Source: Phenylobacterium haematophilum (GTDB lineage Bacteria > Pseudomonadota > Alphaproteobacteria > Caulobacterales > Caulobacteraceae). From it: a DNA stretch of 64,000 nucleotides. A program made the position numbers and the translations under genes. Location of the stretch: contig NZ_JACIDK010000004.1 of the NCBI RefSeq assembly GCF_014196295.1, positions 310,001-374,000 of the forward strand, in the 5' to 3' direction. How positions within the stretch are numbered: the first letter of the stretch is position 1; every line of letters starts with the position of its first letter. Below the pieces are notes generated by a model, which did no database searches, was not told the origin of the DNA, and saw nothing but the letters and a program-made list of their open reading frames with translations. Positions 16,480-24,501 of the stretch are shown here, in pieces.

Positions 16480-17124
16480 ATGACGACGATGCCGAAAGGG
16501 CAGCCGCGCTCCGTACCTGACCCGGAGGGCGAACTCTACGACGCCAACATGGCCGACCTTAGGAGACGGCGAGAAGAGGCTGAAGCCGGGCAAACGAAGA
16601 TCGCCCGGCCCAGTCTCGCGCAATCGTTCATTCCTGTAGTCGGCCCGGCCTGGGAGGCCGTCGCGGACTATCAGGACGGGAACTATGCGGGCGCCGTCTT
16701 CAATGGAGCGATGGCCGTCGCTGACGTCTTGCCGATCGGGATCGCAGCGAAGGGTGTTCGAGCAGCGAGCAAGGGTATCAAAGTTCTAAAGGAGGGCTCC
16801 GTCTCGGCGAACGCCGCGGCCAAGCAGATTCGGGCGAAGGGCTTGGCCGGCAAGGGGCAGGAGATCCATCACACGATTCCCTTGAAGGGCCTGAGCCGCA
16901 CGGCCCAGGATCCTCGCAATCACTACGCGCTCCTAAAGGTGCTGCCGGTCGAGCAGCATCGGCGCCTGACGGGAAGTTGGAAGGGAAAGCCTCGCTACGA
17001 TCCGGTCCGTCGCGTTTGGTACGGCACCACCGACTGGCAGAAGGCGCTGCCTACATCGATGGCGGCGAACCTGGCCGATGGCGTACAGAACCTTGTTCAG
17101 CCGCGAGGGACACCGCGCCGATGA
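16480..17124 (+). CDS. Polymorphic-toxin-like HNH-type nuclease
   Basis: 214 residues. Residues ~45-95 (SFIPVVGPAWEAVADYQDGNYAGAVFNGAMAVADVLPIG) resemble the Gly-rich hydrophobic pre-toxin segment found just before C-terminal toxin domains. The C-terminal half carries an HNH-like nuclease pattern: E-I-H-H at 128-131, N147-H148 and EQH at 158-160, followed by basic residues. There is no secretion signal, Rhs/YD repeat, VgrG, PAAR or CDI part, so any delivery route is unknown. It overlaps the next gene by ATGA, as expected of a toxin coupled to its immunity gene, and is preceded by a putative SOS box. HNH assignment and toxicity are inferred. Confidence 0.65.
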   Translation: MTTMPKGQPRSVPDPEGELYDANMADLRRRREEAEAGQTKIARPSLAQSFIPVVGPAWEAVADYQDGNYAGAVFNGAMAVADVLPIGIAAKGVRAASKGIKVLKEGSVSANAAAKQIRAKGLAGKGQEIHHTIPLKGLSRTAQDPRNHYALLKVLPVEQHRRLTGSWKGKPRYDPVRRVWYGTTDWQKALPTSMAANLADGVQNLVQPRGTPRR

Positions 17125-17609
17125 GCTCGTCCGACGCTGACGCGATCACCTCTGATCTTGTCGATTTCAACTTCCCGGTGATTGGCTTCACGCCCGACCG
17201 AGAGATTTGGGGCTTTCCCGATCGAAGGTCGCTGACGACGTGCGGAAGGCTGACGCGGCGCGAGGGCAAGCCTCTCGGGATGGAACTCATAGACGGCGAC
17301 GGGCTTCGCTGCCGCGTGACGGCGCTCCATGACGGAGGCCGGGCGGGCCCCTTCATTCCCTGGTTCATACAGGCGATGCTGGCCGGGCCGCAGTACCGGA
17401 TCGAGTACAGCCTAGAGCGGCTGGGAAAGGCGACTCTGGATGAGGTCAAGGCGCGCGCCTGCGAGACGCTGGAGGCCTTTCCAAGCGACTACTGCCTCTT
17501 CGATGAGCACGAGACGGTCCTGCTTCCCCTGATGGCGCAAGTGCGCGCCGCCAGCAGTGTGGAAGAGATCTTCAAGCTTCTAGGCCCCGATACCTTCGAG
17601 GCCTACTGA
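17121..17609 (+). CDS. Putative immunity protein for the upstream nuclease
   Basis: 162 residues from the ATG at 17121, which overlaps the toxin stop as ATGA. Soluble, no signal peptide, somewhat acidic in the C-terminal half (TLDEVKARACETLEAFPSDYCLFDEHETVLLPLMAQ, SSVEEIFKLLGPDTFEAY). I do not recognise a named immunity family. The assignment rests on position, tight coupling, size and the lack of any housekeeping resemblance. The open frame upstream of 17121 overlaps the toxin out of frame and is not credible. Confidence 0.6.
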   Translation: MSSSDADAITSDLVDFNFPVIGFTPDREIWGFPDRRSLTTCGRLTRREGKPLGMELIDGDGLRCRVTALHDGGRAGPFIPWFIQAMLAGPQYRIEYSLERLGKATLDEVKARACETLEAFPSDYCLFDEHETVLLPLMAQVRAASSVEEIFKLLGPDTFEAY

Positions 17610-17619
17610 GCGTCGAGAT

Positions 17620-17647
17620 ATCGGCGAGGCGGCGGCGCCTCGCCGAT
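17620..17647. terminator. Bidirectional hairpin between the toxin module and proS
   Basis: ATCGGCGAGGC and GCCTCGCCGAT form a perfect 11-bp stem with a 6-nt loop, 10 bp after the immunity gene stop and 7 bp before the end of the convergent proS gene. The T tract is weak on both strands. Confidence 0.55.
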
Positions 17648-17654
17648 TCTGCGC

Positions 17655-19214
17655 TTAGTACGAACGGCCGATCAGGATTTCCTCGACCCCCGGGGCGCCG
17701 GTGAAGACGCAGGGGCCGAAGCTGGCGGGCTGCTGGCTCGGCGCATTGCGCAAAGTCAGCTTCAGCGCCTTGAGGCGCTCCACCACCTTATCCAGCTCGG
17801 CGCCGGTCGGGCGGCTCCAGGGCGCACGCACCCAGCCCTTGAAGGCCGAGGTTTCCTCGTCCTCGTCCGACAGTTGGCCGAAGTACTCGGCGACCTGCTC
17901 GAAGCTCGTCAGGTCGCTGCGGATGTTGGCGTCGAGACGGGCTTTGGCCTCGTCGAACAGCGACTGCTGGATCTCGGCCAGCAGCGCCGGGGCCTCGGCG
18001 ACGAACTCGTCGCGCGCCAGGGCCTGGGACTTCACCTTGTCGCCGTCGCGCAGCCGGTCACGGCGCATGAAGCTGACCTGGCCGCCGGCCGCATCGCGCG
18101 GACCGAGTTCGACGATCACCGGCGCGCCGCGGCGCACCCAGTTCCAACGCTTGTCGCTCGACTTCTGGTCCTTGACGTCCAGCAGGGCGCGGATCGGCTC
18201 GCCGAGCGCGACCTGGGCGTTAAGGTCCTTCACCAGCCCCTCGGCATAGGCCAGGACCTGAGCGTCCTCTTCCTTGCCGCGCAGCATCGGCACGATGACG
18301 ATCTGGCGCGGCGCAATGGCCGGCGGCAGGCGCAGGCCGTCGTCGTCGCCATGGGTCATGATCACGCCGCCGATCATGCGGGTCGACGTGCCCCAGCTGG
18401 AGGTGTGGCAGAACTCCATCTCGCCGCTGTCGCTCTGGTAGCGGATATTCTGGGCCCGCGAGAAGCTGGTGCCGAGGTAGTGCGAGGTGCCGGCCTGCAG
18501 CGCCTTGCCGTCCTGCATCATGGCTTCGATCGAATAGGTCGCATCCGCGCCGGGGAAGCGCTCGTTTTCCGGCTTCTCGCCGGCGACCACCGGCATGGCC
18601 AGGACGTTCTCGGAGAACTCTCGGTACATCTCCAGCGCCAGCAGGGTCGAGGCCAGCGCGTCCTCGCGCGTGGCGTGGGCGGTATGGCCCTCCTGCCAAA
18701 GGAATTCCGACGTGCGGAGGAACAGGCGCGTGCGCATCTCCCAGCGGACCACGTTGGCCCACTGATTGATCTTCAGCGGCAGGTCTCGATAGCTCTTGAC
18801 CCAGCGCGAGAAGGCGTCGCCGATGATCGTCTCCGACGTCGGGCGGACGATCAGCGGCTCTTCCAGCTTGGCGTCCGGATCGGGCTGCAGCTTGCCGTCG
18901 ATGCTCTTCAGCCGGTGGTGGGTCACCACCGCCATCTCCTTGGCGAAGCCGTCGACGTGTTCGGCCTCCTTGGCGAAAAAGCCCAGAGGGATGAAAAGCG
19001 GGAAGTAGGCGTTGTCGACGCCCATCTCCTTGATGCGCCGGTCCATGGTCTGCTGGATCCGTTCCCAGACGCCATAACCCCACGGCTTGATGATCATGGA
19101 GCCGCGCACCGGGCTGGATTCAGCCATGTCCGCCTCGCGGACGATCGCCTGATACCAGTCGGGGAAGGTCGACTTGTTGCCGGTCATCCGGCTGACGCTG
19201 AGAGCTCGTTGCAT
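17655..19214 (-). CDS. proS: Prolyl-tRNA synthetase, archaeal/eukaryotic (ProS type 3) form
   Basis: 519 residues. It charges tRNA-Pro with proline. The N-terminus (FPDWYQAIVREADMAESSPVRGSMIIKPWGYGVWERIQQTMDRRI) and the C-terminal zinc/Tyr-type end (GVEEILIGRSY, final Tyr) mark the archaeal/eukaryotic-like group, not the usual bacterial enzyme with the INS editing insert. Class II motifs are visible: motif 2 RWEMRTRLFLRTSEFLWQEGHTAH and motif 3 HGDDDGLRLPPAIAPRQIVIVP; the anticodon-binding domain follows. Many alphaproteobacteria have a bacterial-type ProRS, so this may be a second copy or a replacement. It is convergent with the toxin module; a tRNA-Pro(CGG) lies 5 kb away. Confidence 0.93.
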   Translation of the reverse strand: MQRALSVSRMTGNKSTFPDWYQAIVREADMAESSPVRGSMIIKPWGYGVWERIQQTMDRRIKEMGVDNAYFPLFIPLGFFAKEAEHVDGFAKEMAVVTHHRLKSIDGKLQPDPDAKLEEPLIVRPTSETIIGDAFSRWVKSYRDLPLKINQWANVVRWEMRTRLFLRTSEFLWQEGHTAHATREDALASTLLALEMYREFSENVLAMPVVAGEKPENERFPGADATYSIEAMMQDGKALQAGTSHYLGTSFSRAQNIRYQSDSGEMEFCHTSSWGTSTRMIGGVIMTHGDDDGLRLPPAIAPRQIVIVPMLRGKEEDAQVLAYAEGLVKDLNAQVALGEPIRALLDVKDQKSSDKRWNWVRRGAPVIVELGPRDAAGGQVSFMRRDRLRDGDKVKSQALARDEFVAEAPALLAEIQQSLFDEAKARLDANIRSDLTSFEQVAEYFGQLSDEDEETSAFKGWVRAPWSRPTGAELDKVVERLKALKLTLRNAPSQQPASFGPCVFTGAPGVEEILIGRSY

Positions 19215-19316
19215 ACGGCGCTCTTTAATGTCCCTGGCGGCGGCGTAAAGGCGTTGCGAGCGCCCAGACAGGTGCTAGATCTCGAACATCTGTTTCAATT
19301 GATTTGGGAGCAAACG

Positions 19317-19766
19317 ATGAACCCGGTGGAGTTCAAGGATCTGCCCGGCCTGGTCGGTCAGGAAGTCGGCGTGTCGGACTGGGTCGAAATCACCCAGGAG
19401 CGGGTCAACCAATTCGCCGAAGCCACCGGCGACCATCAGTGGATCCACGTCGACGTCGAGCGCGCGACGAAGGAAATCGGCGGCCCGATCGCCCACGGTT
19501 ACCTGACCCTGTCGCTGATCCCGTTCCTGGGCGCAGGCATGCTGCCGATCAAGGGCGTTACCCGCGGCATCAACTACGGCTCGGACAAGGTCCGCTTCAT
19601 TAATATGGTCCGCGTCGGCAAGCGCGTGCGGATGCGCCAAAAGCTGATCGGCGCGGAGCCGAAGGCCGGCGGCATGCAGCTGAAGAACGAGTGCACCATC
19701 GAGATCGAAGGCGAGACCAAGCCAGCCTGCATCGCCGAGACCATCTCGGTGGTCTACGGCGCCTAA
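19317..19766 (+). CDS. MaoC family (R)-hydratase-like protein
   Basis: 149 residues from the ATG at 19317 (GGGAG 6 nt upstream). Hot-dog fold hydratase with the active-site pattern FAEATGDHQWIHVDVERA (catalytic Asp and His) and the hydratase motif GGPIAHGYLTLSLIPFL. Members hydrate trans-2-enoyl-CoA or modify nodulation-type acyl groups. The C-terminus (MQLKNECTIEIEGETKPACIAETISVVY) is the usual last strand set. It starts 102 bp from the divergent proS and is closed by a strong terminator. Confidence 0.92.
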   Translation: MNPVEFKDLPGLVGQEVGVSDWVEITQERVNQFAEATGDHQWIHVDVERATKEIGGPIAHGYLTLSLIPFLGAGMLPIKGVTRGINYGSDKVRFINMVRVGKRVRMRQKLIGAEPKAGGMQLKNECTIEIEGETKPACIAETISVVYGA

Positions 19767-19794
19767 GCGCTCCGACTGGTCGTCAGATCATGAG

Positions 19795-19828
19795 AACGCC
19801 GCTCGTCTCTGCGACGGGCGGCGTTTTT
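19795..19828 (+). terminator. Rho-independent terminator of the MaoC gene
   Basis: AACGCCGCTCGTC pairs with GACGGGCGGCGTT over 13 positions (one G-T), with a 5-nt loop, and is followed by TTT. It begins 28 bp after the MaoC stop codon. Confidence 0.9.
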
Positions 19829-20652
19829 CATTGCGGTGAGACCGCTTCCTCGGCCGAAGCGGCGCGCGCGCCGGTCATAGTCTCGGCCCGGGCGACCGTG
19901 ATCGGCGCATGCGGGTCGTCCATGAGCGCCATCGTCTCACGGATGAACTTGGCGTGGGTGACGATGCCGATCTCCAGACGCTCGTTGTTCAGCTCGACCT
20001 GCTGGGTCAGCAGACCGGCGATGAACTGGACGTCCTGACCAGCATCGGCGCCGCCGACCCGGCGATGGGCCGCCTGCGACATGAAGACCGGACCGCCCGA
20101 ATTGCCCGGGAACACCGTGAAGTCGAGCAGGAAGGTCGGGAACACCTGGGCCGGCGCCACCGGGAACGAGGCGACGCGGCCCGAACGCAGGATCGGGAAG
20201 CCCGCCTGGTTCGCCGCCAGCCCTCGCGGGAAGCCGAGAGCCATCATCTCGTCGCCGGCGCCTATATGGTTCGACTGGAAGGTGTCGTCGCCAGCGAGCC
20301 ACGCCATCGGAATGGCGGACTTGGCGAAGGCTTCCGGCGCCGTGATCGAGATCGCCGCGACATCGCGCGAGGGATGCTTGGTCCAAAGTTGCGCGCCGTT
20401 CACGTCCCGGATCTTCAACGTCTGGGGCGAATAACTCCAGCTGCCGTCAGGATTGGAGATGCGATAGCCGATCCGCGCTTCGGCGCCAGGCATTTTGGCC
20501 AGCACGTGATTGGCGGTCACCAGCACCGTGCGGGGCGCGCCGTCCGGCCCGGTTTCGGCGATGAGGAACCCGGTGCCCACCGTGCGCGTTCCATCGCCCA
20601 GCGGCTGCTCCAGCTGGACGGTCGCGTGTATCAACTCAACTGCAAGATCCAA
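19828..20652 (-). CDS. Trypsin-like serine protease (S1C-type fold)
   Basis: 274 residues. The chymotrypsin-fold triad is visible: His in VLVTANHVL, Asp in HPSRDVAAI and Ser in FPGNSGGPVF. The N-terminus (MDLAVELIHATVQLEQPLGDGTRTVGTGFLI) has no signal peptide or membrane anchor, unlike DegP-type enzymes, and there is no PDZ domain. It probably works in the cytosol or has a non-classical route; targets are unknown. Its end meets the terminator of the convergent MaoC gene. Confidence 0.85.
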   Translation of the reverse strand: MDLAVELIHATVQLEQPLGDGTRTVGTGFLIAETGPDGAPRTVLVTANHVLAKMPGAEARIGYRISNPDGSWSYSPQTLKIRDVNGAQLWTKHPSRDVAAISITAPEAFAKSAIPMAWLAGDDTFQSNHIGAGDEMMALGFPRGLAANQAGFPILRSGRVASFPVAPAQVFPTFLLDFTVFPGNSGGPVFMSQAAHRRVGGADAGQDVQFIAGLLTQQVELNNERLEIGIVTHAKFIRETMALMDDPHAPITVARAETMTGARAASAEEAVSPQ

Positions 20653-20836
20653 GGCATTCGCCCCTAGAAACTAAAGAACTCGTACGCTCCCCGACGATGA
20701 GCGTTACTTAGTTAAGAACGCCGTTAGCGGAAAGTCCGCCGAACCGCGCCCGATTGCCGCGCGGCGCGTTCATGTGCGCAATTAAGCAGCCAGTAGCGCG
20801 GCCAGCGCAAGGCTCGCACGGAGAGTTGAGCCGAGC

Positions 20837-21322
20837 ATGTTGAAGCGTATCGCCGCGGGTCTCCGGATCCCGCCGGCCTCCCTCGCAGAACTCCAAAACG
20901 GCGAGCTGACGGTCCTGTCGACCGAGCGACTGTTCGCGGGCAAGCGCGCCATTGTCATGGGCATGCCCGGAGCCTTCAGCCCGACCTGCGCCCAAAGGCA
21001 CCTCCCTGATTTCATCAGCAACGCCGAGCGGCTGAGCTCGGCTGGATTCCAGCTGCTGGCCTGCATCACACCCAACGACCCCTGGGTCATGGACCGCTGG
21101 GCCCAGGAGCTCGACCCCGACCGTAAAATCCGCTTCCTCTCCGACGGCAACCTCGAACTGACCCGAAAGCTTGGACTCAGCGTGCGAGCCGACAGCTACC
21201 ACCTGGGCGAACGCAGCGCCCGCTACACCATGATCCTCAAGGACGCGGTGATTGAGAGGCTGGCGGTCGAGAACACCATTGAGGAGTTCGCCTGCACGGC
21301 AGTGGACGCGGTTCTGCTCTAG
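20837..21322 (+). CDS. Peroxiredoxin (Prx5-like)
   Basis: 161 residues. The thioredoxin-fold peroxidase motif MPGAFSPTCAQRHLPDF is present with the peroxidatic Cys at residue 51, as in the Prx5/AhpE-like group that reduces H2O2 and organic hydroperoxides. Two further Cys (in LLACITPND and FACTAVD) could resolve it. The family-typical R after the first helix is in SARYTMILKDAVIERL, which is the Prx5-type RYxxxxxDG position (here KDAV). It precedes the oligopeptidase gene by 39 bp on the same strand. Confidence 0.88.
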   Translation: MLKRIAAGLRIPPASLAELQNGELTVLSTERLFAGKRAIVMGMPGAFSPTCAQRHLPDFISNAERLSSAGFQLLACITPNDPWVMDRWAQELDPDRKIRFLSDGNLELTRKLGLSVRADSYHLGERSARYTMILKDAVIERLAVENTIEEFACTAVDAVLL

Positions 21323-21361
21323 GTCTTGAGACGCAGGCCGCGGCGGCGCATTTAGCTTGCC

Positions 21362-23443
21362 ATGAGCGCACCCAAGCCCCCCGCCGCCGCCCGCGTCCCC
21401 AAGGTCATCGAACAGCTCGGACGCAGCCGCACCGACGACTATGCCTGGATGAAGGACGACAACTGGCGCGAGGTGCTCCGCGATCCCAAGGTCCTGCGGG
21501 CTGACATCCGCGAGCACCTCGAGGCCGAGAACGCCTACACCAAGGCGCTGCTTGAGAAGACCGAGGCGCTGCAGGCCCAGTTGTTCGCCGAGATGAAGGG
21601 CCGCATCAAGGAGGACGATTCCAGCGTCCCCACCCCCGACGGCCCCTGGGAATACTATGCCCGCTACGAGATCGGGGCCGAGCACCCCGTCCACGGCCGC
21701 TGCGCGCGCGGCGGCGGCGAAGAACAGGTGCTGCTGGACGAAGACGCCCTGGCGAAGGGCAAGGCGTTCTTTCAGGTCGGCGCCGCAAGCCACAGCCCCG
21801 ACCACAAGCTCTACGCCTGGGCCGCCGACGAGCAGGGCTCGGAGTATTATACCATCCGGGTCAAGGATCTGGAGAGCGGCCAGACGCTCGAACACACCAT
21901 CGACAGCGCCTACGGCTCGTTCGTGTTCTCGCCCGACAGCGAATGGATCTTCTGGATCTGGCGCGACGAAAACGCCCGCCCCTCGAAGGTCTATCGGCGG
22001 CCAGTTCGCGGCGGGGAGGACGTGCTTGTCTACGAGGAGACCGACGAGGGCATGTTCCTGGGCGTAGGCCTGGCCTCGGACCGCAGCCACGTGCTGATCC
22101 ACGTCGGCAACCAGGAGACCACCGAGCTGTGGCTGATCCCGGCCGCCGATCCGACCGCCGCACCGGTTGTCGCCGAGCCGCGCCAGGAAGGCGTGAAGTA
22201 CGAGCTCGACCATTGGTCGGACCGCTGGGTGATCCGCACCAACGCCGACGGCGCGGTGGACTTCAAACTCGTTCAGTCGTCGGCGCCCGTCCCCGCCCGC
22301 GCGACCTGGACCGATTTCGTGGCTCATGAGCCCGGCCGCTTCATTACCGGATTCGCCGCCTTCGCCGACTTCCTGGCGCGGCTGGAGCGAGTGAACGCCA
22401 ACGACCGCATCGTGATCATGGCGCGTGACGGCGCAAGCCACGAGATCGCCTTCGACGAGGAGGCCTACGCGCTCTCGCTGGAAGGCGGGCTGGAGTACGA
22501 CACCACGCTGACCCGCTTCGTCTATCAGTCGCCGACGACGCCGCGGCAGTGGTTCGACTACGACATGGCCAGCCGTGAGCGGACGCTGCGCAAGACCCAG
22601 GAGATCCCGTCCGGCCACGATCCCGCCCGCTACGTCGCGCGCCGCCTCTACGCCACGGCCCACGACGGGGCCCAGGTGCCCATCACGGTGCTGATGCTGA
22701 AGGACACACCGCTCGACGGCTCGGCGCCGCTGCTGCTTTACGGCTACGGCTCCTACGGGCACGCCATGGAGCCGACCTTCTCGATCCGCAACCTCAGCCT
22801 CGTGGACCGCGGCTGGATCTGGGCGGTGGCGCATATCCGCGGCGGCTCCGATAAGGGCTGGGGCTGGTTCCTCGATGGCCGCAAGGAGAAGAAGACCAAC
22901 ACCTTCACCGACTTCATCGCCTGCGCCGAACACCTGAGCGCCAACGGTTACGGCAAGGCGGGGCGGATGGTCGCCTATGGCGGCTCGGCCGGCGGCATGT
23001 TGATGGGCGCTGTGGTCAACATGCGTCCGGACCTCTGGAGCGGCATCGTCGCCGCCGTGCCGTTCGTCGATGTGCTCAACACCATGAGCGACACCACCCT
23101 GCCCCTGACCCCGCCGGAATGGCCCGAATGGGGCAATCCGCTGGAGGACGCCGAGGCCTACGATCGCATCGCGAGCTACAGCCCCTACGACCAGGTCGCA
23201 GCCAAGCCCTATCCGCCGATCCTCGCGACGGGCGGCCTCAGCGATCCGCGCGTCACCTACTGGGAGCCGCAAAAGTGGGTCGCCAAGCTGCGCGACAATA
23301 CGACCGGCGACGCTCCCATCCTGCTCAAGATCAACATGGAGGCCGGGCACGGCGGCGCTTCGGGCCGTTTCGACTTCCTCAAGGAGATCGCGCTCGACTA
23401 CGCCTTCGCAATCTGGGCGCAGGAACGGGGTTGGGAACAGTGA
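21362..23443 (+). CDS. ptrB: Oligopeptidase B (S9A prolyl oligopeptidase family)
   Basis: 693 residues, the normal length. It cleaves peptides after basic residues in the cytosol. The N-terminal seven-bladed propeller begins RTDDYAWMKDDNWREVL, and the C-terminal alpha/beta hydrolase domain carries GGSAGGML (Ser about residue 542), GGLSDPRVTYWEPQKWV (Asp) and NMEAGHGGASGRFD (His). The segment YGYGSYGHAMEPTFSI and RGGSDKGWGW are oligopeptidase B hallmarks. It overlaps the GNAT gene downstream by GTGA, so the two are translationally coupled. Confidence 0.95.
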   Translation: MSAPKPPAAARVPKVIEQLGRSRTDDYAWMKDDNWREVLRDPKVLRADIREHLEAENAYTKALLEKTEALQAQLFAEMKGRIKEDDSSVPTPDGPWEYYARYEIGAEHPVHGRCARGGGEEQVLLDEDALAKGKAFFQVGAASHSPDHKLYAWAADEQGSEYYTIRVKDLESGQTLEHTIDSAYGSFVFSPDSEWIFWIWRDENARPSKVYRRPVRGGEDVLVYEETDEGMFLGVGLASDRSHVLIHVGNQETTELWLIPAADPTAAPVVAEPRQEGVKYELDHWSDRWVIRTNADGAVDFKLVQSSAPVPARATWTDFVAHEPGRFITGFAAFADFLARLERVNANDRIVIMARDGASHEIAFDEEAYALSLEGGLEYDTTLTRFVYQSPTTPRQWFDYDMASRERTLRKTQEIPSGHDPARYVARRLYATAHDGAQVPITVLMLKDTPLDGSAPLLLYGYGSYGHAMEPTFSIRNLSLVDRGWIWAVAHIRGGSDKGWGWFLDGRKEKKTNTFTDFIACAEHLSANGYGKAGRMVAYGGSAGGMLMGAVVNMRPDLWSGIVAAVPFVDVLNTMSDTTLPLTPPEWPEWGNPLEDAEAYDRIASYSPYDQVAAKPYPPILATGGLSDPRVTYWEPQKWVAKLRDNTTGDAPILLKINMEAGHGGASGRFDFLKEIALDYAFAIWAQERGWEQ

Positions 23444-23985
23444 TCGTAAGGGCTTCGACGACGGAGGACGCCACGGCCTTGGCCGAGATCTACGGCCATC
23501 ACGTGCTGAACGGCTTCGGGACCTTCGAAGAGGTCCCGCCCAGCGTCCAGGACATGGCCGCCCGCCGCCAGGCGATCGTCGAGCGCGGCCTCCCCTATCT
23601 GGTCGCCGAGGACGCCGGCCGCATACTGGGCTTCGCCTATGCCGGTCCATTCCGCCCCCGCGCGGCCTATCGCTACACCGTCGAGGACAGCGTCTACATC
23701 GCGCCCGACGCGCTCGGCCGGGGCGTCGGCAAGGCGGTCCTTGGGGCGGTGATCCAGGCCTGCGAAGCGTTCGGCATCCGCCAAGTCGTCGCGGTGATCG
23801 GCGACTCGGAGAACGCCGGCTCGATCGGCCTGCATCGGTCGCTCGGGTTCGAGCACGCCGGGGTCGGCAAGGGCTTCGGCTGGAAGAAGGGACGCTGGGT
23901 CGACATCGTCTGGATGCGCAAAGCGCTCAACGGCGGCGACACGAGCGCGCCTGACGCCGCCGGCATGGTCCTGGGCGGGGCCTAA
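23440..23985 (+). CDS. GNAT N-acetyltransferase (Pat/MddA-like)
   Basis: 181 residues starting at the GTG at 23440, inside the ptrB stop (GTGA). Similar to phosphinothricin/methionine sulfone acetyltransferases: VRASTTEDATALAEIYGHHVLNGFGTFEEVPPS at the start, AYAGPFRPRAAYRYTVEDSVYIAPDALGRGVGKAVL (acetyl-CoA loop) and the C-terminal GSIGLHRSLGFEHAGVGKGFGWKKGRWVDIVWM. Substrate is not known; glutamate analogues and methionine derivatives are typical. A ~20-residue extra tail (GGDTSAPDAAGMVLGGA) follows the domain. Confidence 0.9.
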   Translation: MIVRASTTEDATALAEIYGHHVLNGFGTFEEVPPSVQDMAARRQAIVERGLPYLVAEDAGRILGFAYAGPFRPRAAYRYTVEDSVYIAPDALGRGVGKAVLGAVIQACEAFGIRQVVAVIGDSENAGSIGLHRSLGFEHAGVGKGFGWKKGRWVDIVWMRKALNGGDTSAPDAAGMVLGGA

Positions 23986-24004
23986 GCGCCCCTTGCCAAC
24001 CGGC

Positions 24005-24029
24005 CGGCCTGGCTGGCCCTGCCAGGCCG
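24005..24029 (+). terminator. Hairpin after the ptrB-GNAT operon
   Basis: CGGCCTGGC and GCCAGGCCG form a 9-bp stem with a 7-nt loop, 19 bp past the GNAT stop. There is no T tract, so its role as a terminator is only likely. Confidence 0.4.
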
Positions 24030-24127
24030 CCACAGCTCACCGAGCGACCGTGCGGATGAGGCCGTCACGGCAGGCGCCAGACGGGCGGCGTCGTGGCGTC
24101 GGACCTTCGCTCAATTTCAGGAGGATA

Positions 24128-24201
24128 TGGCTGGGGAACTAGGACTCGAACCTAGAATGACGGTACCAAAAACCGCAGTGTTACCATTACACCATTCCCC
24201 A
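24128..24201 (-). tRNA. tRNA-Gln (TTG)
   Basis: A full cloverleaf reads on the minus strand: acceptor TGGGGAA/TTCCCCA, D-arm GGTGTAATGGTAACAC, anticodon stem GCGGT/ACCGT with loop TTTTGGT (anticodon TTG, Gln), and T-arm TCTAG-GTTCGAG-CCTAG. The 3' CCA is encoded. It is 144 bp from the tRNA-Pro gene on the other strand. Confidence 0.95.
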
Positions 24202-24345
24202 GCAGGAACGGCTACGGAGGATATGTCCCCCGCGGCGAGGGCGTGGAGATAGCCCAACAGTTCGCAGGATGCAACGCCCCAAAAAAGGTCTTTCTGACCC
24301 GCTTGCGGTGCTGAACGATCGCCTCTATAAGGCGCCCTCCCAAGT

Positions 24346-24422
24346 CGGAGTGTGGCTCAGTCTGGTAGAGCACCGCGTTCGGGACGCGGGGGTCGCAGGT
24401 TCGAATCCTGCCACTCCGACCA
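24346..24422 (+). tRNA. tRNA-Pro (CGG)
   Basis: Cloverleaf on the plus strand: acceptor CGGAGTG/CACTCCG, D-arm GGCTCAGTCTGGTAGAGCA, anticodon stem CCGCG/CGCGG with loop TTCGGGA (anticodon CGG, Pro), variable loop GGGTC, T-arm GCAGG-TTCGAAT-CCTGC. The discriminator base is A and CCA is encoded. Read in six frames this gene gives a spurious minus-strand ORF. Confidence 0.96.
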
Positions 24423-24501
24423 TTTTTCCCGCCCATCCCGAGGGCGACCCGAGCACGGCGATGGGACGCCGTGACACATGCGCCAAGCGCGCTTCACCTG
24501 C

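Noticed and set aside
20708..23650. Minus-strand frame of 980 codons opposite ptrB
   Set aside because: Antisense shadow; oligopeptidase B motifs are on the plus strand.
24212..24436. Minus-strand 74-codon frame containing RIRTCDPRVPNAVLYQTEP
   Set aside because: A well-known spurious translation of the tRNA-Pro antisense strand.
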